Source: Candidatus Acetothermia bacterium
GTDB lineage: Bacteria > Bipolaricaulota > Bipolaricaulia > UBA7950 > UBA9294
Assembly: GCA_003545155.1 (NCBI GenBank)
Contig: DQCH01000103.1
Location: 1 to 15,677, forward strand
DNA length: 15,677 bases
Direction: 5' to 3'
Below are positions 1 to 6,094 of this stretch, one piece after another. The first letter of the stretch is position 1; the number at the start of each line of letters is the position of its first letter. A model generated the notes under the pieces. That model saw only the letters and a list, made by a program, of their open reading frames with translations, was not told the origin of the DNA and searched no databases. The position numbers and the translations under genes were made by a program.

Positions 1-540
1 CCGGTGGTTGGTTTGTCGGGCCGATTTGCACGGTATGGGTCTTCGTGTCGGACGCTCCATCATCGTCGGTGACGGTGAGGGTTACTGTGTAGGTCCCTGG
101 AGCGGTGAACCTGTTATACGGTGCCACAATCGAGCCGGTGTTCCCATCCCCGAAGTTCCAACTGTAGGAGGTGATGCTTCCGTCAGGGTCGTGAGAAGAA
201 GAACCGTCAAAGCGGACCCACTCAAGCACCTCAGGAGAGGGTGGTGAGTAATTGAAGGAGGCGACCGGTGGTTGGTTTGTCGGGCCGACCTGCACGGTAT
301 GGGTCTTCGTATCGGACGCTCCATCATCGTCGGTGACAGTGAGGGTTACGGTGTAGGTCCCTGGAGCGGCGAACCTGTTATACGGTGCCACAACCGAGCC
401 GGTGTTCCCGTCCCCGAAGTTCCAACTGTAGGAGGTGATAGTTCCGTCAGGATCGTAAGAAGAAGAACCATCAAAGCGGACCCACTCAAGCACCTCAGGA
501 GAGGGCGGTGAGGTGGTGAAGGAGGCGACCGGTGGTTGGT
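1..540. repeat. 264-bp tandem repeat encoding PKD domains
   Basis: The stretch 1-264 repeats at 265-528, and the first 12 bases of a further copy (ccggtggttggt) occur at 529-540 before the sequence diverges. By eye the two full copies differ at about 18 of 264 positions. The period is exactly 88 codons, so each unit is one PKD domain plus its NQPP linker. Near identity at the DNA level, including silent sites, points to recent duplication or gene conversion. The array may continue beyond the left edge. Confidence 0.93.
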
Positions 541-1336
541 TGACGGGGGCAAGTGGCTGGAGCGTGGCGTTGATCGTATGTGTGTCTCCACCGCGGATGT
601 AGCCCGTGCGGCTCCAGTCCTGATATCCCTCTTTGCTCAGGACAATTTGGTATACGCCCTGGTGGACGTGGAGGGTGCGGGGCGTGTATCCGACGTAGGT
701 GCTGTTAAGCGTGATCCAGGCACCCGGGGGAAATGAGTTTACGATGAGCGTGCCGTAGGGTGGGACTATCCCAGAAACTATCTCAAAGCTTGTAAAGTCG
801 AATGCCCGTTCATCCTCAGGAACCGTTGTCTCAATGATCGATTTGACAACGTCGATCTGGCTCGCGGCCTGGCGTCCTGATGGTGAACAGGCAAACGGTG
901 ATCCTTTTGAAAATCCGCCGAAAAACTGGACAATTCCATCGACGGAGCTCTTTGTGGCAACAATCTGCAGCCGCTCTGTGCCGGTAGGTTCCTGTACTCG
1001 CAGGTGATACGTTCCCACTCCCGGGATAGTATGCGGACCTGCAGAGACGTAATTGTTTGATTCGTAGTTGTTGGGGTAGATGAGACAGGCTCCTCCCGTA
1101 GGATCGATGTCCCAGACGTAGATATACGCATCTTCGTTCACCTCGAAGTGTACTTGCAGATACTCATTGATCTGATACGCTGGCTCGTCGACCCAAATTG
1201 TCGCTTCGAGCCCTCCTGGTGCGGGAGGCTCGATGATGATTCCCAGTGGAGCAACTGGCTGGGCTAGACCGACCAAACCTAACAGGAAGAACAGACTCAG
1301 TAGTACCGTTCCCGTCGTTAGCCATTTCTTGATCAT
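1..1336 (-). CDS. Secreted DUF4384-PEGA-PKD repeat surface protein (3' end beyond window)
   Basis: An open frame of 445 codons runs from ATG at 1336 to the left edge without a stop, so the C-terminus is missing. The start has a strong ribosome site (AAGGAGG, 1342-1348) five bases upstream and lies 13 bp after the preceding gene. Visible parts are: a signal peptide (about residues 1-26, KK then a Leu-rich core); a DUF4384-like domain (about 48-130, including YIYVWDIDPTG and a YPNN motif); a PEGA domain (about 195-260, GTLIVNSFPPGAWITLN followed by a GYTP motif); two PKD domains (about 267-350 and 355-438, each with WNFGDG and PGTYTVTLTVTDDDGASD); and NQPP opening what is probably a third PKD unit. 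PKD and PEGA domains are known in extracellular surface proteins. The exact role is unknown; a surface adhesion or polymer-binding role is inference. It is the last visible gene of the sigma/anti-sigma operon. Confidence 0.88.
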   Translation of the reverse strand, partial: MIKKWLTTGTVLLSLFFLLGLVGLAQPVAPLGIIIEPPAPGGLEATIWVDEPAYQINEYLQVHFEVNEDAYIYVWDIDPTGGACLIYPNNYESNNYVSAGPHTIPGVGTYHLRVQEPTGTERLQIVATKSSVDGIVQFFGGFSKGSPFACSPSGRQAASQIDVVKSIIETTVPEDERAFDFTSFEIVSGIVPPYGTLIVNSFPPGAWITLNSTYVGYTPRTLHVHQGVYQIVLSKEGYQDWSRTGYIRGGDTHTINATLQPLAPVNQPPVASFTTSPPSPEVLEWVRFDGSSSYDPDGTITSYSWNFGDGNTGSVVAPYNRFAAPGTYTVTLTVTDDDGASDTKTHTVQVGPTNQPPVASFNYSPPSPEVLEWVRFDGSSSHDPDGSITSYSWNFGDGNTGSIVAPYNRFTAPGTYTVTLTVTDDDGASDTKTHTVQIGPTNQPP

Positions 1337-1349
1337 TTTTTCCTCCTTT

Positions 1350-2144
1350 TTATGATTGATTGAGTGCTTTTAAAACTGTGGGTGTCAGATCTCCCGGTTC
1401 TATGCGGTTCAGGACGAGATCGACATCCTCGGCAGGGATAATCGTCTCCCCGGCAGGGATAATCGTCTCCCCGGCAGGGATAACCGACTCCGCTGAGGAC
1501 TGGTTCCGCAGGCGGGTGCTCATCGCCTGATAGAGCAGGACGCCATCATATGGGTTCCCATCTCCCTCAAGATAGTCTCCAAGAGCATCTGCGATGTTTG
1601 TGACCAAGGCATCAAAGCGCCGAAGAGGAAGAAACGTGGAGGCTGCCTGCGTCCCCTCCAACGCGCTGGGGAGATTGTTACCCGTTATGAAGATGTTCTT
1701 CCGGTAAAGACGGTCTCTCACTTCGCCGAGCAGGCCCTCACGTTGCACGAGCCCCAGTATTAAGGGTTGACCACCTGACCCATTTAGGATTATCAGCAAG
1801 GAGGCACCCCTCGCTAGGCCTTCCTCCACCTTGTTTACGAGGGTAGACACTGGAAGATCATCTTCCAGGGCATGAGCGATGGTGAGGAGGATAGCCTCCT
1901 TGTCCGACGGACTTCCTTCCGCTGTGGAGAGTCGTTTAACTAGGTGGAGCGCCCCTTCTGGTTGCAAACGTCCTTGCGAGAACCCGGTCTCAAACGCTAC
2001 CCTGATCTTTTCAGTGCTGGTCAGGTGAAACGCTTGCAGGGCCTGGTTCACATCAGCGGCGGAGACCGCTGCGAGGGCGATCCCACCGCTTAACATGAGT
2101 CCCATTGCGAGTATAAGGAGGGAGACCTTCATCAGGTACTTCAT
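1350..2144 (-). CDS. Secreted protein of unknown function
   Basis: This 264-residue protein is not a family I recognise. Residues 1-25 form a signal peptide (charged start, hydrophobic core, probable cleavage after ALA at 23-25). The mature part looks mostly helical up to about residue 215 and has no cysteine. Residues 221-241 contain three near-copies of a seven-residue unit (V/I-I-P-A-G-E-T), followed by a short acidic and Leu-rich tail. The ATG overlaps the stop of the upstream anti-sigma-like gene as ATGA and has an AGGAG site a few bases upstream, so translation is probably coupled. A start at Met5 would also leave a signal peptide but fits the overlap less well. Context suggests an exported partner or target of the sigma/anti-sigma pair; this is inference only. 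Confidence 0.82.
   Translation of the reverse strand: MKYLMKVSLLILAMGLMLSGGIALAAVSAADVNQALQAFHLTSTEKIRVAFETGFSQGRLQPEGALHLVKRLSTAEGSPSDKEAILLTIAHALEDDLPVSTLVNKVEEGLARGASLLIILNGSGGQPLILGLVQREGLLGEVRDRLYRKNIFITGNNLPSALEGTQAASTFLPLRRFDALVTNIADALGDYLEGDGNPYDGVLLYQAMSTRLRNQSSAESVIPAGETIIPAGETIIPAEDVDLVLNRIEPGDLTPTVLKALNQS
1431..1493. repeat. Three tandem 21-bp units inside the secreted protein gene
   Basis: Units begin at 1431, 1452 and 1473. The first two are identical over 21 bp and the third differs at a few positions near its end. In the minus frame they encode IIPAGET-like heptads (residues about 221-241). An in-frame 21-bp unit is a likely site of length variation. Confidence 0.9.
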
Positions 2145-2710
2145 GCGCCATCTCCTGCCAGCCCTACATAGCGGACAGAGTTGTACTCTCCGAAGCTACG
2201 CACGTACTCATCGGCAAGTGGATCTTGTCCCCACCAGCGACCATCGATGACGAAAGCATATTCATAACGGCCGGGTGGAAGTGAGATGCTTTTTGTCCAA
2301 ATCCCGTCGCCATTCTCGTCGGAGAGAGGAGTTGACTCCCAGTCGTTGAAGCTTCCGACCACGGTAACGCTCTGCGCCCCTATGGCTGGCATGATGAAGA
2401 GAACCTCATTTCCGCTCGGCGTTACCGCCACTCTAGGGTTCCCTTCCAGGAAGGGGACCCGACCGGCAAGGAATGCCCCAAGTACGAGGAAGACCGCGGC
2501 CGTTGCCCCGATTACAGCTAGCTGGCCAAGACGTGCACCACGCGTAGGTGCCAACAACCGCTTGAGCGCCTCTAAGGGGCTGCTTTTGGGGAGCTGCCCG
2601 GCTAGTTCAGTTACTATCCTCTCTTCCAAGCCCTCGATGTGGAACGCTTCGTCGCTTACCTCGCGTTGCAAAACGTTCTTCAATGTCTCTTCCAGGTTAT
2701 CCTCTCTCAT
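2141..2710 (-). CDS. Membrane anti-sigma-like protein with external AMPK/isoamylase-type carbohydrate-binding module
   Basis: A 189-residue protein with three parts. A charged N-terminal region (1-58) sits where an anti-sigma domain would be; it has no cysteine, so it is not the zinc (ZAS) type. One membrane helix follows (about 61-84). The C-terminal β-sandwich (about 101-182) resembles glycogen-binding E-set/CBM48 modules: VTVVGSFNDW, PPGRYEYAFVIDGRW, then a late Asn. Aligned by eye with AMPK-β, the sugar-contacting Trp (W124), second Trp (W159) and Asn (N177) are kept, while the usual Lys is Ala152. The gene overlaps the ECF sigma gene by 14 bp and the next gene by 4 bp. Coupling to the sigma gene and the topology (N-terminus in, module out) support an anti-sigma role. 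Glycan sensing is inference; such modules also mediate protein contacts. Confidence 0.83.
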   Translation of the reverse strand: MREDNLEETLKNVLQREVSDEAFHIEGLEERIVTELAGQLPKSSPLEALKRLLAPTRGARLGQLAVIGATAAVFLVLGAFLAGRVPFLEGNPRVAVTPSGNEVLFIMPAIGAQSVTVVGSFNDWESTPLSDENGDGIWTKSISLPPGRYEYAFVIDGRWWGQDPLADEYVRSFGEYNSVRYVGLAGDGA

Positions 2711-3257
2711 AATGAATCACTCCGTCCTTCTCGATTGCCTGTTTTAACATTACTTTTCCTCTATGGATTCGCGTTTTTACCGTTCCTTCCGGAAGCGAGA
2801 GGACCTCAGCGATTTCCCGGTAGGAAAGATCATTGTAGTAACGCAGGATAAGCGGGGCTCGATAGCCATAAGGAAGAACATCGAGCCCTTCTCGCACCCG
2901 CGTCCAGCGGTCCTCCTGCGCGACAATCACCGCCGGGTCAAGTCCGCCGCTCACCGGGTCGGAAGGAGAAATTACAGGATGATACCTGCGGTGGCGAAGG
3001 CGGTTGCGGCACAGGTTGGAAGCGATGGTAAAGATCCATGTAGAGAAACGCTTTTCCAGCCGGTAGCGCCGCAGATTTTCATAAGCGCGAATGAAGGTAT
3101 CGTGAGTGATATCCTCGGCGTCGGCTCGATTGCGCAGAAACCCCAAACACAGGCCGAAGACCGCCTCCTTATAACGGATAACAACCTCCCCCCATGCCTC
3201 GGTCTCCCCTTCTAATGATGCTCTCAACAGGCTCACCTCATCTTGAACGCGGTACAC
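2697..3257 (-). CDS. ECF-family RNA polymerase sigma factor
   Basis: A 186-residue protein, normal length for an ECF (group 4) sigma factor. Region 2 lies at about 21-90 (with DAEDITHDTFIRAYENL, which contacts core polymerase, and a STWIFTIASNLCRNRLR segment for -10 recognition). Region 4 lies at about 118-175 (a helix-turn-helix with LSYREIAEVLSLPEGTVKTR, for -35 recognition). The short linker has no region 3, as expected. The start is GTG at 3257, preceded by a GGAGG about 11 bases upstream; no better ATG is available. It heads the operon and overlaps the anti-sigma-like gene by 14 bp, the usual arrangement for a sigma factor held by a co-translated regulator. Family assignment is secure; its regulon is unknown, but it may control its own operon and the divergent lipoprotein gene. 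Confidence 0.95.
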   Translation of the reverse strand: MYRVQDEVSLLRASLEGETEAWGEVVIRYKEAVFGLCLGFLRNRADAEDITHDTFIRAYENLRRYRLEKRFSTWIFTIASNLCRNRLRHRRYHPVISPSDPVSGGLDPAVIVAQEDRWTRVREGLDVLPYGYRAPLILRYYNDLSYREIAEVLSLPEGTVKTRIHRGKVMLKQAIEKDGVIHYERG

Positions 3258-3281
3258 GCCTCTTTAGTCCTCCTCGCCTAC

Positions 3282-3311
3282 AATATACACCTTTCGCAGG
3301 GGGAAAGTTTC
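3282..3311 (-). promoter_or_regulatory. Candidate promoter of the sigma-factor operon
   Basis: On the minus strand GAAACTT (3311-3305) is followed after 17 bases by TATATT (3287-3282), about 25 bp before the GTG start. The upstream element carries the AAC core common in ECF-type -35 boxes, so autoregulation is possible. The downstream element also looks like a housekeeping -10. Which holoenzyme reads it cannot be decided from sequence. Confidence 0.4.
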
Positions 3312-3419
3312 GTCTCCGACATCGGTCACCTCGGGCTGTGACGAACTCTCCCCATCCCTCTGGCCACCGTCCCTGTAATCAGAGTAACGAAGAGAGATAG
3401 ACTGGAGCAAATAGCAGGA

Positions 3420-3464
3420 ATGGGCCATAGGGGCGGGGATCTCTCTGTCCCTAGTGTGGCCCAT
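3420..3464 (+). other. Inverted repeat / leader hairpin just before the lipoprotein ribosome site
   Basis: The arms ATGGGCCA (3420-3427) and TGGCCCAT (3457-3464) are perfect 8-bp complements, with further possible GGG/CCC pairing inside the 29-base interior. The hairpin ends one base before the AAGGAGG ribosome site (3465-3471) of the lipoprotein gene. It could be a leader structure affecting translation or stability, or an operator in the divergent region. Apart from this and the promoter candidate, I see no other clear signal in 3258-3476. Confidence 0.5.
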
Positions 3465-3476
3465 AAGGAGGTTTAC

Positions 3477-4433
3477 ATGGCTAAGAGAATTCTCTTTGTC
3501 GGCTTTGTTCTAGGATCCCTTGGGTTGATGTTGGCGGGATGTATGCAGCTAGCATCCCTTGGTGTTGCTCCGACTTCAGCGATTGTGGAAGGTGGGGATA
3601 CTGTTACCTTTATTGCTACGGATCACCTGGGTAACCCAGTCACCGTGACTTGGAATGTGGCCAGTGGGCCAGGATCGATTACTTCAGCGGGTGTGTACAC
3701 CGCTCCAGCTGTAACGGCCGTTACGAATGCCACTATAACCGCAAGCCGTGTGGACCGTCCTGCTATCACTGCTTCTGCCACTGTCACAATTAAGCCCCCT
3801 ATCCCACCTATCACCGCCACTCTGGTTGACGGCCTTGGGGATAGCACGGCAACTCCCTATGATGTCGTCAGTATAAAAACCTCACGGACGTCCACTACCC
3901 TGACCGCGACCATCAACTTCACTACCATCCCGACAATGCCCGTGCCAGGGAACCTTGTTAGCGCTGGAAACCTTGCTGGCTTTATCTGTTTTGACACAGA
4001 TGAAAATGCCGCAACCGGTTGGCCTTCTGCAAACCACTTCTACTGTCCATGTGCTCCCGCTTCGCCGGAGTTTGGGGCCGATTACTTCATCCATCTCTTT
4101 TCGAGAAATGCCCTTGGCCACTATGACATCATTTCAACCGCAACAGGTGTCCCTGTAGATGTAGGTGACGCTGTCCCCAGCGTGACATCGTCCGTCCTAA
4201 CCCTGACCATCCCACTGACCGAATTGGGAGCAGATGATGGGATAACCGACATGAACGCGGTGTTCGGTGACAATGTGGGGCCTACCGATTGTGTCCCGGA
4301 CGAGGTTGCTGCGGTTGTGACCGGGAAGAGTCTCGAACCCAAAGCTATTGTGATCGAAGGTTACCCTTACTACGATTTCCTTCAGGATCTCGGAGTAACA
4401 GGCTGGGTGCAAACGCGCTCCTCCACACTTTAG
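3477..4433 (+). CDS. Lipoprotein with N-terminal Ig-like domain and β-rich C-terminal domain
   Basis: A 318-residue protein. The start at 3477 is chosen because AAGGAGG (3465-3471) sits five bases upstream and the product then begins with a textbook lipoprotein signal: MAKR, hydrophobic core, lipobox LAGC with Cys22. An in-frame ATG at 3420 would add 19 residues in front of the signal peptide and is disfavoured. Residues about 28-105 resemble bacterial Ig-like (BIG-type) domains, with an ITSAGVYTAPA motif. Residues about 110-310 form a Thr/Val-rich β region with FICFDTDENAATG and a cluster of cysteines near 170-192 (C..., CPC), reminiscent of DOMON-like secreted domains; that likeness is weak. 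The final residues (YYDFLQDLGVTGW) are aromatic. The gene is divergent from the sigma operon, so shared regulation is plausible but unproven. Confidence 0.85.
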   Translation: MAKRILFVGFVLGSLGLMLAGCMQLASLGVAPTSAIVEGGDTVTFIATDHLGNPVTVTWNVASGPGSITSAGVYTAPAVTAVTNATITASRVDRPAITASATVTIKPPIPPITATLVDGLGDSTATPYDVVSIKTSRTSTTLTATINFTTIPTMPVPGNLVSAGNLAGFICFDTDENAATGWPSANHFYCPCAPASPEFGADYFIHLFSRNALGHYDIISTATGVPVDVGDAVPSVTSSVLTLTIPLTELGADDGITDMNAVFGDNVGPTDCVPDEVAAVVTGKSLEPKAIVIEGYPYYDFLQDLGVTGWVQTRSSTL

Positions 4434-4442
4434 GTGTTGATA

Positions 4443-4478
4443 ACGGGCGGCAGGCGGTCACCAGAGCATGCCGCCCGT
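4443..4478. terminator. GC-rich hairpin between convergent genes, candidate terminator
   Basis: A 10-bp perfect stem, ACGGGCGGCA (4443-4452) with TGCCGCCCGT (4469-4478), encloses a 16-base loop. It lies 10 bp after the lipoprotein stop and between two convergent genes. Only a short TTTT follows on the plus strand, about ten bases later, so it is not a canonical intrinsic terminator. The rest of 4434-4596 shows only a weak AGCAA/TTGCT pair near 4581-4597. Confidence 0.5.
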
Positions 4479-4596
4479 GCATGATCCTTTTGCGTGCATT
4501 GTTACCTTACCTGCGGCAAAGAGTGTTGCATGAGAAACAGAGCAAGCTGAACCGCTTGAACAAACAGAGCTCTTGCCCTAAGCAATTTTCTAGTTG

Positions 4597-6057
4597 CTAG
4601 GAAGATCTTCTTCGTCTCTTACAAAAAAGCGCAGCGAGTATACCCACTGTAAATACTGAGTAAAGGGGCCATTCCCCCCAGTGCGTGTATAGGGATCGAT
4701 CTTTCCTTGACATGACCTCGGCTGCGATTATTCCTTCACCTGTTACCTCTCTTAAGATTCTTCCCCGCGGGTCGATGATGCCGGAGATTCCTCCATTTGC
4801 TGCCTGGATCAGGTAGCGCCTTGTCTCGATAGCGCGAAAGACCGCACAAGCGAAGTGTGCACGTAGTTCGGAGCTTCCCACAAACCAGGCGTCATTGGTC
4901 ACCGTGGCAAGCAGCGTGGCCCCATTAGCGGCGAATCCTCGTGTGATAGCAGGCAAGGTTGACTCAAAGCAAATTGGCGTTCCGATCTCTTTGATTGGGA
5001 TGAGCCCCTCACCGCGTGCAAGGTCCTGGGGGAGGAAAGAGGCGGCGAACCTGCCAAGGCCGATTTTCGCTAACAACCTCCTTCCCGGGATATATTCACC
5101 GAACGGGACTGGGTTGACCATGCTGTAGATGTCTAAGATCTCACCTTGAGGAGAGATAAGCGCGACGCTGTTGTAGATCTTTCCGTTGCGGATGTCGCCT
5201 GTTCCGAAGAGGACGTGTGAACCTGCTTCCTGTGCAAGGCGGGTGAATTCAGGAAGGAGCCTGACATCGTGAAGGATATAGCCAGGGAGGATCGACTCTG
5301 GAAAGACGATGAGGTCAGGTTTTTCCACCGCAACTTGTCTCCCGAGTGTGATGTATTTCTCTAAGAGGGGGAGGAGGTTTCGTCCATTTAGCTTCACCTC
5401 TTGGGAGACGTTCGAGGAGATGACTGCTATTTTGAGCGGCTCCCCGACCTGTGGAATCGGAAGTAAAAAGAGCCCAGCGAGGAACCCTATCATTCCTAGG
5501 CCGGTTAGGAGATAAACCGGTCGCTTACGGAGTGCAAGGTAAACGGAGGTATTGACAAAGACGATCGCGGCACTGAGGGCCCACGGCCCGGCGAAAGCCA
5601 CCACCTGAATCAGCTGGGGAAAACGGTACAAGCTCTGATAGAGGGCTGAGAAACCGTTCCCGAGCGGACCGTGCGCTCGCAGGATCTCCAGGAGTGTGAA
5701 GGAAAAAGGTGCCATGATGAGTAGCGTTCCACCGTATCCCCATTTTTTACCAAGCCAGCCCATGATGAGGCCGAACAGCCCCAAATAGGAGGCTAAGTAG
5801 ATCACGAGAAGGAGGTAGCCTGGGACAACAAGAGGGTTGAAGCGATAAAGGGTGAGTAGCCAACGCAGGTCGATGGCAAAGAAGGTAACCCCGGCGAGAA
5901 ACCCCATCAGGAACCCTTTCCCCTTCTCGAGGGCGAGAAAGAGTGGGACAAGAGCGACGAAGGCGAGGGGGCCAAACCTGAAGCCCGGCATGGACAGGGC
6001 GATCGCCGCTCCAGCAAACAGCGCGAGCAAGGCTTTTCTTCCGCGGTGGGCGCTCAT
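4597..6057 (-). CDS. lnt: Apolipoprotein N-acyltransferase homologue with substituted catalytic lysine
   Basis: At 486 residues this matches the Lnt family (about 500). Residues 1-200 are a polytopic membrane region; residues about 207-450 are the periplasmic nitrilase-fold domain; one more helix lies near the C-terminus, before an RRRRSS tail. Lnt transfers the third acyl chain to the N-terminal Cys of outer-membrane lipoproteins using a Glu-Lys-Cys triad. The Glu (VFPES, E254) and Cys (ICFE, C363) are present, as are VPFGEY and TNDAWF. The Lys expected eight residues before the Glu of PFGE is Met313 (segment YSMVNPVPFGEY), and the neighbouring His and Leu of the usual KxHLVPFGE are Asn and Pro. 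Activity is therefore doubtful or altered. No Shine-Dalgarno site precedes the ATG; the transcript may be nearly leaderless. Divergent from lgt. Confidence 0.93.
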   Translation of the reverse strand: MSAHRGRKALLALFAGAAIALSMPGFRFGPLAFVALVPLFLALEKGKGFLMGFLAGVTFFAIDLRWLLTLYRFNPLVVPGYLLLVIYLASYLGLFGLIMGWLGKKWGYGGTLLIMAPFSFTLLEILRAHGPLGNGFSALYQSLYRFPQLIQVVAFAGPWALSAAIVFVNTSVYLALRKRPVYLLTGLGMIGFLAGLFLLPIPQVGEPLKIAVISSNVSQEVKLNGRNLLPLLEKYITLGRQVAVEKPDLIVFPESILPGYILHDVRLLPEFTRLAQEAGSHVLFGTGDIRNGKIYNSVALISPQGEILDIYSMVNPVPFGEYIPGRRLLAKIGLGRFAASFLPQDLARGEGLIPIKEIGTPICFESTLPAITRGFAANGATLLATVTNDAWFVGSSELRAHFACAVFRAIETRRYLIQAANGGISGIIDPRGRILREVTGEGIIAAEVMSRKDRSLYTHWGEWPLYSVFTVGILAALFCKRRRRSS

Positions 6058-6062
6058 ATACT
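6034..6062 (+). promoter_or_regulatory. Candidate lgt promoter, overlapping the lnt start codon
   Basis: TATACT (6057-6062) matches the -10 consensus at five of six positions, and TTTTCT (6034-6039), a weak -35, lies 17 bases upstream inside the lnt coding sequence. Initiation near 6069 would give a short leader carrying the GGGAG ribosome site at 6082-6086. Confidence 0.35.
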
Positions 6063-6066
6063 ATTC

Positions 6067-6094
6067 ATCATATCGATATATGGGAGTAAGTCAT
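6067..6094 (-). promoter_or_regulatory. Candidate lnt promoter, overlapping the lgt start codon
   Basis: On the minus strand ATGACT (6094-6089) is followed after 16 bases by TATGAT (6072-6067). Initiation would fall near 6060, only about three bases before the lnt ATG at 6057, which agrees with the absence of a ribosome site there. Confidence 0.33.

Noticed and set aside
8..511. Two very similar 79-codon plus-strand open frames (8-247 and 272-511).
   Set aside because: They are antisense shadows of the PKD repeats; their likeness comes from the 264-bp duplication, and the minus frame has clear PKD motifs.
1431..1493. Possible CRISPR-like repeats.
   Set aside because: The 21-bp units are directly adjacent with no spacers and stay in frame within a gene.
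3420..3476. Upstream in-frame ATG at 3420 for the lipoprotein.
   Set aside because: It would put 19 extra residues before the signal peptide, lies in the hairpin arm and lacks a ribosome site; ATG 3477 has AAGGAGG at good spacing.
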